Part shown: piece after piece, positions 31,702-42,522 of the stretch
Position numbering within the stretch: the first letter of the stretch is position 1
Layout: every line of letters begins with the position of its first letter
Source of the DNA: Coffea arabica
Lineage: Eukaryota; Streptophyta; Magnoliopsida; Gentianales; Rubiaceae
Direction of reading: 5' to 3'
Assembly: GCF_036785885.1 (NCBI RefSeq)
Contig: NC_092323.1
Location: 17,678,501 to 17,742,500 of the forward strand
DNA length: 64,000 nucleotides
Program-made: the position numbers and the translations under genes
The notes under the pieces: generated by a model
The model's database searches: none
What the model was told of the DNA's origin: nothing
What the model saw: only the letters and a program-made list of their open reading frames with translations

Positions 31702-34650
31702 TTAAACTACTGGAGATTCAGCAACAAATTGAACAAAAGGTTGTATGACACTCCCTGAACCAGGATCTTTCCATTGCAACAACTTCCACCACTCAAGCTC
31801 TTCATTCAAGATTTCAACAGCTCTAAGGGGCGGGGAGGGAGTTGGTTGTCCATCAATGCTGGAAAAGGAAAGAGGCATCCTTGCAAGATTTTTACACCCT
31901 ATTACCCTAATATTCTCAATGGAATCACAGATTATTATTCCCTCACAGATGCTCCTTAGTTTTGGCAGATGTTGTAAAGTCAACTTTTTAAGCCTTGGGA
32001 AGTTGACAAAGGTTTTAAGAGAGTGTTGGTCACCGTTACTTAGACTGGAACGTACTTTGCCCCCTTCCTTGTCAGCTATTATCTCTTCCAATCGATCACA
32101 AAACAGCAATTCAACCACTTCCAGATTTTGAAGGTGTTGCAGCAAACATGGTGTGAATATTGTCGTCATTGTATTGCACCTGCTGATGGTAATTGATTTT
32201 AGATGGCAAAAAATCCTACATGGAGGGTCAAATTCAATTTCCCATTTGAAGAGTCCAACAAAATTTGGCAACAAATGGAGACTCAAATGCTCAAGGCTTT
32301 CCAGTGGGGCCCAAGGAGATAAAATCATCTCTCCAACTAGTTGGTCTTCAGAAGAAGACACCTTCATGATGCATTCCAGTTCAGGACAATTGTCAATTAA
32401 ACACAGAGTCAAGCCTCTTCTTTGAATATTGAACGATGAGAAAGCAGTGGTTAAGCAGGCGCTTAGCCCATGACAATTTATTAGAGCTAGTTGTTGAATG
32501 TCCTCTGGCAGCACTATGGCACTCTTTCCTCCTCCTAGATCTATGCCACTAAGTGTCACATTGTTATTTATTTGGCATGGAACTGGAGATGGAAACCATA
32601 ACAGGCTTAGACTTGGGCTCACTTCAATACTATAAAAAATGGGAGTTTCGTAGCTCTGGCGATATCGAACAAAATGACAAAGAGTATCTATATCATAAAA
32701 TCCACCTTGAAATTCTTCTAGATGTTTCAATGCTTTTAGTTCTTCTACTCTGACTTCCACATTTTCTGGAATCCGGAGGCTTTGAAGATGGGAGAGTTTG
32801 CAGATTGTACCATCTGGAATCGTCCTTAATCCTGTACTATCAATGTTTAGGCAGTTCAGATTGACCAATCTTTCCAAGCCTTCAGGCACATTCTTAATAG
32901 CAGTATGATATAGATCTAATTCCTTCAATGCCTTGAGCCCCCCTAGTGGCGGTACAAAACTGAGTCTGTAACATTCAGATAGCAACAGTGCAATAAGGTT
33001 ACTCAATTGTGAAACACTGTTTGGCAGCACTTCAAGGTCATAGTTGCGGCTTAAATCCAGAACTCGGAGGGCTCTCAACTGAGAAAAGAATGAATCAGGA
33101 ATCGATCTTAAATGATTACTCGCCAAAATCAAGCTTGAAAGTTTAGGGCACTTAGGTGATATGCCTGACGGAATTAATGATATGTTGTTATCTATCAATG
33201 AGACCTTTTCCAAATCCTCTTTCCATTCAATCTCATCTGGTATGCGTTGCAAGCATCTTCCAGATTTTACCATATACTTACTGTCAGAGTCTATCATCCT
33301 TAGTGCCACATCTCGTATCAAACAATGCATCTTGACACATTCAATTTCTCTATCATTACTTTCCAATAAGCACATCCTTTCAAGTCTTTTCAGTATCACA
33401 TGGCCCTGGTCAAATAACGATAGCCTCGATCTTCTTTTATCCATGAGTCCTTCCAAAATCAACAATCTTATCAATTCATCCCTTGGAATTTTGTAGTTTT
33501 CAGGGTAGAAAGAGCAATACAAGAAGCATTCCTTCAATCTCCGATCTCTCAAGTGATTAAAAGAGAGATGCAAGATATCAAAGAGATTGTCATTTTGCCC
33601 AACAAAAGATCCTTCCAACTCTTCTAAGACTTCCCTCCACTCATGAATGCCATGCACTCCCTTCATCCGTCCAGCAATGGTGATAATCCCGAGCGGCAGA
33701 CCACCGCATCTTTGCACCATAGACTTCGCGATCTCCTTTACATCCAAAGGAAGTTCATGTGGAGGACAAAGTTTCTCCAGAAACAATGTCCAAGCTTCTT
33801 TCTCGCAAAGAGGTTCGACTTTTATTTCCTTTTGGCAACCTACTTGACGACACACTTCTAATGATCGACTGGTTACTATCAACTTGCTTCCATCTAAGCC
33901 TAAAGGAATTCCAATTTTATTTATGTCAAATGGGATCCAAACATCATCCAATATGATCACAAAATCTTCCATTCTGCTCAATGCTATGAACAATTTGGCT
34001 GCTCGTTTCCTCTCATCTTCCTCATTTGAGAGATCCACATTTACGGCTTTGGCAACACTGTCCTGTAATTTATGGATGCTGCCCTCTTGTGGGTCAGCAA
34101 CCCAGTAAACTCTATCAGCGAATTTAGTTCCAATGACGAAATCCTCATAGATACGTTTTGCTAAAGTTGTTTTGCCCACCCCTCCCATACCATATATTCC
34201 AACACTTGAGATCCCATCGTTCAAAAGCCAAGCCCAGATTTCTTTCATATTTATTTCAATTGTTCGGCCTTGCCACTCTGTTTCTACTAGCAGCCCACCA
34301 GGCAAAATCTTCTCCAGAGATGCACCCTGCTTTGTAAGTTCCTTAATCATTTTATCAACATGTTGCACCATCTTCCAACGTGCATAAATATTATAAAAGC
34401 TAGTTTGCTGGGCTTGCTCTTTGAGGCATTCAAATTCTATTTTTATATCCTCAACTACCTTAAACAACTCTTCAACTGCCCTCTTCCTTTTCTTTTGCTG
34501 GTGTGAGTGTGCACCTCGTACTCTCGTGATCATATCACCTGATCGACACGCCAAATGATCAAGTTCTTTTTGAACATGTTGCATCTTCTTCTCAAGGGAA
34601 ATGTAACCATGTACTGGTCCCAAACCAAGGTCTATAAGTTTATTCGCCAT
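31702..34650 (-). CDS. CNL-B: CC-NB-ARC-LRR immune receptor
   Basis: Intact 982-aa paralogue of CNL-A with most positions identical by eye. Coiled coil 1-125; the WLxxV motif is changed to EELFKVVEDIK (60-70). P-loop GIYGMGGVGKTT (151-162), kinase 2 VIILDDVW, GLPLG, RNBS-D CFLYCSFYPE, and VKMHCLIRDVA with Cys at the MHD Asp position. LRRs follow, with small indels relative to CNL-A (8 aa shorter overall; for example the stretch after LLES is shorter). The ATG sits 5 bp after the acceptor CCTGGCAG/GGAAC, and a 3' UTR donor lies 22 nt after the stop, as in CNL-A. Both copies keep open frames, so both are probably functional or recently so. Confidence 0.95.
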   Translation of the reverse strand: MANKLIDLGLGPVHGYISLEKKMQHVQKELDHLACRSGDMITRVRGAHSHQQKKRKRAVEELFKVVEDIKIEFECLKEQAQQTSFYNIYARWKMVQHVDKMIKELTKQGASLEKILPGGLLVETEWQGRTIEINMKEIWAWLLNDGISSVGIYGMGGVGKTTLAKRIYEDFVIGTKFADRVYWVADPQEGSIHKLQDSVAKAVNVDLSNEEDERKRAAKLFIALSRMEDFVIILDDVWIPFDINKIGIPLGLDGSKLIVTSRSLEVCRQVGCQKEIKVEPLCEKEAWTLFLEKLCPPHELPLDVKEIAKSMVQRCGGLPLGIITIAGRMKGVHGIHEWREVLEELEGSFVGQNDNLFDILHLSFNHLRDRRLKECFLYCSFYPENYKIPRDELIRLLILEGLMDKRRSRLSLFDQGHVILKRLERMCLLESNDREIECVKMHCLIRDVALRMIDSDSKYMVKSGRCLQRIPDEIEWKEDLEKVSLIDNNISLIPSGISPKCPKLSSLILASNHLRSIPDSFFSQLRALRVLDLSRNYDLEVLPNSVSQLSNLIALLLSECYRLSFVPPLGGLKALKELDLYHTAIKNVPEGLERLVNLNCLNIDSTGLRTIPDGTICKLSHLQSLRIPENVEVRVEELKALKHLEEFQGGFYDIDTLCHFVRYRQSYETPIFYSIEVSPSLSLLWFPSPVPCQINNNVTLSGIDLGGGKSAIVLPEDIQQLALINCHGLSACLTTAFSSFNIQRRGLTLCLIDNCPELECIMKVSSSEDQLVGEMILSPWAPLESLEHLSLHLLPNFVGLFKWEIEFDPPCRIFCHLKSITISRCNTMTTIFTPCLLQHLQNLEVVELLFCDRLEEIIADKEGGKVRSSLSNGDQHSLKTFVNFPRLKKLTLQHLPKLRSICEGIIICDSIENIRVIGCKNLARMPLSFSSIDGQPTPSPPLRAVEILNEELEWWKLLQWKDPGSGSVIQPFVQFVAESPVV

Positions 34651-36504
34651 GTTCCCTGCCAGGAAAAAAAAAATTTAATTATCTTGGATTTCCAGGAATA
34701 AAGACCAAACATCAAAGGTTTTTGAGACCCTATAAGCCTTCAGATAATTTGTATATGGAAATCATAACATCTCTCAATGAAATTGCTGACAGTGTAAAAG
34801 TGAGTCCTAGATAACAATAAATTCATTATAAGCTTCATGGACATTATTCCTAGGCTATCTCTGGTTTTATGGTTCAAAGATTATTTTAATATAGCATTTT
34901 TACTTTTACTGATTTTACTTGTAATGTATCTTTGACACAATGTATACACAGTCCTCATGGAAAGGTGTATTTGAACTGTTTGGATTCGAAATCCTATAGG
35001 CCAAGTTGATTGAAGTTGTCGGGATAAATCAGGACTCTTCAGATTCAGAATCCACTGTAAGCCCAAAGGATTTTAACTGTAAAAAATAAATGGAATAATT
35101 TCTAACTCGCCACGTCATTTGATATTCCTCTCCTTGACTCTTTTTATGATTTCAATCTACATCTCATATTTCTTTACCTTCTCTTTCAGTCTATGTGTTC
35201 TCTTTCACCATTCTCACTTTTTCACAGGGAAAAAACAAAATCTCTGCTAATCATGTATAATCATCACATACAAAATAACAAATCTACCAAGAAAATTTAC
35301 AGAACAAGCAGGTGTCTGAATTCTGATTGAACCACAAGCGTCACTTCTTAGAAATTCAGCTATGGGAAGAATATGTTAGTTGTGACCTTGCGTTAACTCC
35401 ACAACACTTTGTCATGTGAAAAAAAAAGAAAATCATTATTATTTATTTTTTTTCAAAATTGGTACCGGTCTTCAAGCTAGCTGTTATCTCAGGGATGTTT
35501 AGAAGAAAGGCCAGTGAGGTGTTTTGAGTATATGCCTGAACCCAAGAAGGTATTTCATGCTCCACGTGGCATGCCACATGACATAAATCCTTGCTGATTG
35601 AATCCAGTTTGAAAAAGCTCAACACTCATTCCTTTATGCAACCTTTCAAATCACTTGCTCACCTTACCAATCAGTTGAAACACAGTCATCCTAATATTGC
35701 AATGAAGAACAGGCAAATTATTTGCATTTAAAAAATTGGTAAAATTAACCAACAACAAAAACAAGACAGGGAACCATTACAATGAAAAATACCCCTAATC
35801 AATTCCCAACAAGAAATTAACCAACAAAAACAAAAGGCAAGAAAAAAAATGTTCAGCTTAATCTGAAATTATTCATGCTTTTTGGAAACCTAGAAATAAA
35901 AAATTCTTCGTACATTTGAATTCAAAATCAATCAGACACAGAAAATTCATCGAAAATCATAAAACGCAAACAATAATTGTCGTATTACCTCAAATGCTGC
36001 CCTGAAAACAATTAACTGAACTCGATTTGAGAGAAGCTGGTGCCGCCTGGACAATCTGGAAGAACAGACGCAGATAAAATTTCTCCAGGAATGTGTAATG
36101 AAGTAAATACATGAGTCCGAGTTGACTCATAAGACGAAGGGCGAAGACTTTCAGGTGGGAACTCTGAAGTTAAGAGCGGCAAAATGTGAAGAAATTTCCT
36201 GCAGTTTTCTTCGAAATTCTGTTGGGTAATATTGCGGTTAACCCCCTGTCGTCATAAACTTGTGTGATTTTGGCTCTTAAATTTTACTTATCCTCATTTC
36301 ACCTCCTTTTTTTTTTTGGTATAAGTCCCTCTATTTATATCTATGTGATTTATAGTTTAAAATTTTGAAATTGTTTACATTTTACACCCGATGTTGTTAG
36401 ATTGAAACACCTGGCTTGAACTGGAACTTGTGAGGAAGGGAATCTCATACTTATGGAAAGGAAAGGTATGGAAAGCAATCTTGAAAAAAAAAAAAAAAAA
36501 AAAA
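34651..36504. promoter_or_regulatory. 5' flank of CNL-B and end of unit B
   Basis: Matches 12,326-13,087, 14,104-14,290 and 16,076-16,770 without the two transposons of unit A, so it shows both empty sites. The 5' UTR of CNL-B is probably split here (acceptor at 34,654-34,660). From about 36,300 the DNA is T-rich with a fragment of repeat R (ATGTTGTTAGATTGAAACA, about 36,390). Confidence 0.45.
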
Positions 36505-36982
36505 AAAAGGGAAAGGAAATGACTAATGAGCCCGGAGGATGAAAGCGTGCAATCATCAACTTCAAAGAAATGTCCTTTATTTTGCTGAAGTGAAGGAAAT
36601 TATTCTTGGAAATTTAATTGGGTTTACCTGTTATCTTCGGGTCTTCCTTGTGTGGATGTATACAGGATTAAGCGGTTAAGCAATTTGCAAGTCATTGACC
36701 TCGGTCAATGCGTCAATGGAGATTGGAGATAATAGGAGGAAATTTCTTTCTTTTTCCCTATGAATTCGCAGGTGGGTGGAAAAAATTTGTTTTAAAAAAA
36801 AAATCTTGGTAACGAAGCAAAGTGACTTTTGTAGAGAGAGAGAGAGATTATATGTGTGTGCATACACACGCACATTTTGAAGGTAAATTTGTAGGTTTCT
36901 TTTTAAACTTTTTCCGTTTAAATTCGGGAGGGAGGAATTTAAGAAACGAGAAAGAAGATGAAAGGGATTTGAACCCAATAAC
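36505..36982 (+). promoter_or_regulatory. Module P, copy 4
   Basis: Keeps the palindromic W-box pair ATTGACCTCGGTCAAT (36,694-36,709), a (GA)n tract and CACATTTTGAAGGTAAATTTG, but has lost the CACGTG end. Any CN-type gene that might have stood downstream is not in the window: the Athila element begins 1.7 kb further on. Confidence 0.45.
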
Positions 36983-37160
36983 TCTAAGGATGCGTTTGAT
37001 AAAGTTGAAATTCAAAAACTGAGATCTGAAATTTGAAGTCTAAATCCATTAAATTATTGAATTATTAAATACTAAATAAGATACATTTGAGTGTATGTTA
37101 CATTAAGTGATAAGTAAACAGTTTACATTTATTTTTGAGAGCAAATTTTGTCTTGACAAG
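36983..37160. mobile_element. Truncated copy of the MITE at 20,633
   Basis: Begins GGATGCGTTTGATAAAGTTG at the same position within module P as the 20,633 copy, then stops after about 180 bp where repeat R copy 4 starts. The shared insertion point shows the insertion preceded the duplication of this module. Confidence 0.6.
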
Positions 37161-37625
37161 CATTAGTTGAATGGATCACGGTCTCATAAATTGAGTTATT
37201 GTCTAGTTCAAGTCTGTTGTTTAATTCTTATAATATCTAGTTTAAACTAACACAATTTTGGTATAAAATTTGAATTCTTTTTATAACTTATACAACTAAG
37301 TTTCTATAAAAATCACTATTACATCAAAATTGAAATTGTATGAGTTTATACCTTATGTTATTAGATTGACACAATTGGTTTGAGTTGGAACTTGTGAGGC
37401 CCCAAATTCCTACTTGAATTCTACAAGCTATACAATTGTTGCCCCAAAACATTAGGATTATAAAAAATTCAAAATCGAAATTGCACGAATTTACACCCGA
37501 TATTGTTAAATTGAAACAACTAATTAGAACCGGAACTTGTGAGGCCTCAAAGCCCTAGTTGTATCCTACAAGTTATTATAATTGTCGGGATGCCCCGAAA
37601 CATTGAGAGTACTAGTATGATTCTG
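37160..37625 (+). repeat. Repeat R, copy 4, internally duplicated
   Basis: Starts CATTAGTTGAATGGATCACGG, runs to GCCCCAAAACATTAGG (37,441-37,456), then repeats the second half (ATTGCACGAATTTACACCCG..GGGATGCCCCGAAACATTG). Matches the R copies at 17.1-20.0 kb. Confidence 0.6.
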
Positions 37626-38699
37626 GCCGCTGCGTACTGATATGATCAACTAAATCTGTAACAATGAGGATAATTTGCTAAGGTTCAAGAGGTAAATAAT
37701 ATTAGAGATAATGATATTAAAAATTAGTTTTCTCCATCCTAGGACACTAGTTCAAAATTATTTTTTTATTTAACGTGCATCATATTAAAAAAATAATGAT
37801 TTTAAAAAAAATTATTTTAAATAATTTTCTATCAAAACATGCTTGCTTAGGGTCTATTTGTATCGATGGAAAATTTTTTCAAAAAAATGTTTTCCCTTTT
37901 TTCTGATGTTTGGTTGAAAAAGCGTCCAAAAAATTTTTTTCTAGAAAAAAGGTTTTACTTTATCCAATGGAAACCAAACTTCTGCAAAAGGTTTCAGTGA
38001 ATCTAAATCAACGGTATTGTTGGTTACATCATCTTATTCAATTGTTCATAGAATTTTCTATGAATGGTTTAAAAAGAATTTTTTTTTTTACCATTTTTTG
38101 ACTCTCAAATTGATTGTGGTGTTTAACATGGATTGTCTATAGTAGTAGTAGAGAGATACCAACTGATAATTATATTAGAATGCGAATTTTTCAAGAAAAT
38201 GATTTTTAGCGAAAAGATTTTCTTGGGGAAATTATTTTACAAGCAAACAGACGGACCCTCAACTGGCACTACTTTACCACTGGGACGTTGTTGCGCCCCG
38301 CCCACCCGCGGCCACATTTTACCATGCAAAACCATACACACAGTAGTGAGCTCTCTCTCGCACCTCTCAGTTGCCACCAATACAACCTCTCATCAAGGTG
38401 GAGCAACATTTATTTTTAATCAGCAGAAAATAGCACCAACCGAACTCAAAAATGAATACAACGGTGGTAAAATGAATACACTTGTGACGGTAAGATGTCA
38501 TCTTTGGCTTAAGTTTTCTTCCGCAAATGAGATGAAAAGACGGCAAGTTCTGGGCAAATACAAAAACTGCAAATGCTCCCAGCACTTCTTTTGTTGCGTT
38601 TAACTCAGGTAGACGGCAAAATTTCAAACACTCCTAGAGCAATAACACAGTGGTGGAACACAAATGGCTACTATAGTTCAAAACTTTCTTCTTTGATAA
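37626..38699. other. Intergenic with a MITE
   Basis: Apart from the MITE at 37,850-38,258 nothing is recognised. The 156-codon open frame at 38,133-38,603 overlaps the MITE end and has no family resemblance I can name. Confidence 0.5.
37850..38258. mobile_element. PIF/Harbinger-like MITE
   Basis: About 409 bp with inverted ends GGGTCTATTTGTATCG and (reverse complement) GGGTCCGTCTGTTTGC, flanked by TTA and TCA, close to the TWA duplication of this superfamily. The interior repeats GAAAATTTTTTC / GATTTTCTTGGGGAAAT-like words in opposite orientation. No coding capacity. Confidence 0.6.
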
Positions 38700-38704
38700 C
38701 CGAG

Positions 38705-40192
38705 TGACAGGGCGTCGAACCTGTGCAATAATAATAATAAAAACTAAATACCACTAAAAGCAGTCAATAATTAATCCTAAGTACTGGAGCAGGGACTCTA
38801 GGTGTGCAATGGGTTACTTGATTCACCCCGTTCCCGAAGAGTTTGCTGAATCCGATATACCAGAATTAATTAGTTGGCAAAAATTACTGAATAGTAGACA
38901 GTGGCAAGTAGGATCGTCTCCTCAGGGACTGGGGATATTTGCCTCCTTTAAATTTTAATTGGTAAGGGGGGATTTCACCAGAATTGAAATTAACAACACT
39001 TAAACAATTTAACTAAAAATGAATAATTAACTAGCACAAATATAGCAGGAATTAAATCAAGGATAAATAAATTCTAGCCAAGAATGCAACTATTCAGACG
39101 CAGTCCATTTATCCGATCATTGATGCAAGGGAGGTTCTCTTAATTTCTTAATAGGCTAGTTAAAGCCGCCGATGAATTCTAACAACCAATTTTTCCTTAA
39201 ATTATTGATAACCAAGGTACGACCATTGATCACTCCTAACCAAAAAATACTCCTAGGTACGACCGCAGGAATTAATTTTTCAATTGCATTAATAACTAGA
39301 AAAACCTAACCCTAATCAATAACACGTTACGAGAGTTATTTAAATTAGATTGCACGTTCCTCTAATGTGTAAATACACCAGTTGCCACTAATATTAATCA
39401 ATCAAACAATTACGGATTTAATTGACTAAATTAGCACGAGATTAATAAATCACATTGAACATCGGACCCTTGACATCCAATTAATAGAATAATCTCATGA
39501 AAATTCAAGCAGACAACGTGCAAATATTAATAAATTAAGGAACGTGTGAAAACTAATTAGATCTTACAGATTTTTCGGGACTACGCCGTCGAGTTGACCA
39601 TTGACTAGATGGAAGACTTAGCCACGCCGCATAATTAAATCACCACACTAATCAATGGGTTGCAAAGGCATTGCGGTTTTTTACCAGAAAGCAAGGAATA
39701 AAAGATATTTTTCCCGTTAGGGAATATTGTCGAACACCTGGCGTGTGTCAGAGGCCAGTCAAAAGAAAGAAAACTATAACTAAACTGAAAAGCTAAAACT
39801 AAAGCCGTGCTTTGCTTTTGTATGTTGTCCCCTTTTAAAGAACCAAAATAAAGATGACTAAAAGCTATCTAGGTGGTCCCTACACATGTGGACAAAGCCT
39901 CCAAATTATTTCTTGTTCCAAGTCTCTCTACGTTGCTTTCTTTGAAGAGCCCAAATGACTAAATATCTTTCACTAGCTTTGTGGTCTCCCACCAATTCAA
40001 GGGCCCAAGGATTGAAGTCCTTAGAAGTCTCCATTTTCTTCATAAAGTCCCTCCTTTTTGGTAATTTTCCGCTTCATTCCTGAAATTAAGTCCAGATTCC
40101 AAATATAAGTAGATATCAACAATTAACGCAATATTGGGTAGGGATAAAAGGGAAAATTAATAATAAAATTACTAACAAATGATACCCTATCA
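38705..40192 (-). repeat. 3' LTR (left copy)
   Basis: 1488 bp. Begins TGACAGGGCGTCG and ends ACCCTATCA on the plus strand; almost collinear with 50,202-51,690. Confidence 0.95.
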
Positions 40193-41242
40193 ATTCCACC
40201 CACACCTGAATTATGCTTGCCCTCAAGCATGGAGACAATTCAACTTTACAATGGCTAGCTTTAACATTATCATTGCCAGCTGTGCTTATACCAAAATCAA
40301 GATTTAGTGGCTAAGTGTCAAGTCATATCTCTCCCGGTTAGTTCCTAAGTTCATAGACTCGTCCAATTCATGGCTAACTCGCTCAGAAAATCCAAATATT
40401 AACTAGCACAGTCAGCAATTAAGTCAACTGGCAACCAAAATCTCAACATTGAGAGCCAAGGATCGGCGAGCCAACATGATCATAGACCATCATATTTTTC
40501 ACATCTGTTCTCTCTATCTTTTTTTCGTTTTCTTTTTTTTTTTTCCTTTTTTTTTTGATCGCACAAATAATGCTTAGTCCCAAACTATTCAAGTTTTTTG
40601 ACGTGAACTCTGATATTTTTAGATGAAAGAGCCCAGTTACTCAATTTTTCACAGCTCCAGGACTACTTACTCATAGATATCGCAACTTTTTTGACGCGAG
40701 AGCCGGCACTTGTGGTGAAGACTCCCGGTTACTGGGTGACGACACTAGCGGAGTATAGCCATACGTTATTCACCATAAAACACCAAAATACCCAATAATT
40801 AAATATCATAGCCTACGTCATGTCCTAAATATGGAGAACTAAGGTCAACAGGAGACTAATCCACACAACAACGTCAGCAAAATATTTACATTGCCTAAAC
40901 AAGTTAGCCATAAATTGCACCAAATCGTTAAACTCAAAATATTCACCAGGAGAGCATGCTCTTACTTGCCACCGAAACTCAATTCATAGTGTAAACTACA
41001 ACTAGCAATAAAAAATTGAGCTGCCAAAATATTCACCAAGATAACAGCAAGGGAAAAACACCCAAAAGGGATAAAGGAACAACACCTAAACAGAAAACAA
41101 GAGGAAAACAACCGAAAAAATGAAAAATGGAAATATCTAGCACCCAAACTGACCCCCCCACACCTAAGTCACACATTGCCCTCAATGTGATAATGTAATA
41201 GCAGAAAAGAAGGAGAAGAGCAATGGTACTTCCCTGAAGTCG
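40193..41242 (-). other. Athila 3' untranslated internal region
   Basis: Lies between ORF3 and the 3' LTR. The purine-rich GGTGTGGGTGGAAT (minus strand) touching the LTR is the likely second-strand primer. A T-rich tract lies at about 40,510-40,556. A second sequence resembling the polypurine edge (CCCCCCCACACCTAA, plus strand) occurs at 41,153-41,167. No coding sequence. Confidence 0.7.
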
Positions 41243-42522
41243 TCAAAACAGGGGTGGATCGGGCGCGAACTGAGGAGCAATTCCTGCATGTTGCATAAAA
41301 GCCACCAGATTTTGTGCTATGCTATGTAAGTTGATGTCAATGTGGGTTACGCGAGTCTCCAGTCTCTCAACGGTGTTTCGAAGGTGAGTCCAATCCTCAG
41401 CCGTTGGGTTGGGAGGGGACGGAGCGAAGGATGAGGGGCCGGGATCACCGCCATCAGTGAAAGCTCGGGCAAAAGATGATCGAGGGGGAGCGCGTAGTGG
41501 CCCCCGGGGGAACAACCTCCCAACCATTGTCGCCCTTCTGAACTAAGCCCATTTTCTCTAAGCACGGGATATCCAAAGGCTCCATTTGACAGGCTATATG
41601 CAAGTTATGGTTAGAAATATCAAGGATATGCAAATTAATAGCCAAGTGAGTAATGTAGGACCCAAGAATCAAAGGACGCTTCTTTTTAGGCAAAATAGAC
41701 TTGAACTGAAAAGCGAGCCAGCACCCCAGATTTACCTTAATCTTGTTATGCATGCACCATATAAAGAAAAATTCAGACTTAGACAGAATGCCTGAACTAT
41801 CTCGCCTACCCGAGAAATTATAGGCCAAAAAGCGGTGGATATAGCGAGAGGCCGGGTCCTTCAGATAAGAACCCTTAGATAGACGAGGGTCATAGTTATC
41901 CCTATCTACAGACATCTCATCCCAAATATGACGATAGCGGGAGAAAAACGGCTGGACATAGTCACATGTACTCTCGGTATACTCCCGAGACTCGGCATAG
42001 GTAGGATCAATAAAACCAAGGGCCAGATTGAAGTCGGTTATGGAATGGTGGAACTCCTGACCCATTAGACGAAAGCGGATGACATTAGGAGTAGAAACTG
42101 TGTAACCCGTGGGGAGGTCGAACTCAAATGTGGCATAGAACTCCCTAACCAACTCAACAAAGGCCGGGAGATCAGTAATACGAGAATAGGGGAGCCACCA
42201 AATGGCCTCAATCAAATCGTCAAAACCAACTCGAATATTTAGGAGGCCCAAGGTGGCGGCGTCCCGATAACAGCATGGGATAATCCGCTGTTCACAAGCC
42301 GCAGCATATCGCCGCTTGTCGCTGCCCTGGTGAAGTCCAAATGACCCTAAAATGTGCAGGGTCAGAGATATGAACGCCTCTTTGTCGCCCAAGACGAGCC
42401 CTCCTCCCAGAGGAGGAAGGGTCGTACGAGGGGTCAGAGGCGGGAATGGAGTGTTGTGGTGGAGGGGGCTGAGGGGTTCTAGGGGTTCTAGACCTAGAAG
42501 AGGAAGATCGTGGTTTGACCAT
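41243..42522 (-). pseudogene. Athila third ORF (env-position plant transposon protein)
   Basis: Located 3' of integrase in element sense. The likely start, Met-Val-Lys-Pro followed by a Ser/Arg/Pro-rich tail, is at 42,522 in one frame. At about 42,310-42,340 the reading shifts to the 370-codon frame, with FDDLIEAIWWLPYS, FYATFEFDLP and KSEFFFIWCMHNKIKVNLG. At about 41,460-41,520 it shifts again to a C-terminal part with VERLETRVTHIDINLHSI, which looks like a coiled coil. This is the pattern of the Athila 'ORF-1/putative plant transposon protein' family. I see no clear signal peptide or transmembrane segment, so an envelope role is not supported by this copy. Two frameshifts make it a pseudogene. 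Confidence 0.75.

Noticed and set aside
38133-38603. 156-codon open frame
   Set aside because: It overlaps the end of a MITE, has no recognisable domain, and its composition does not look like coding sequence.
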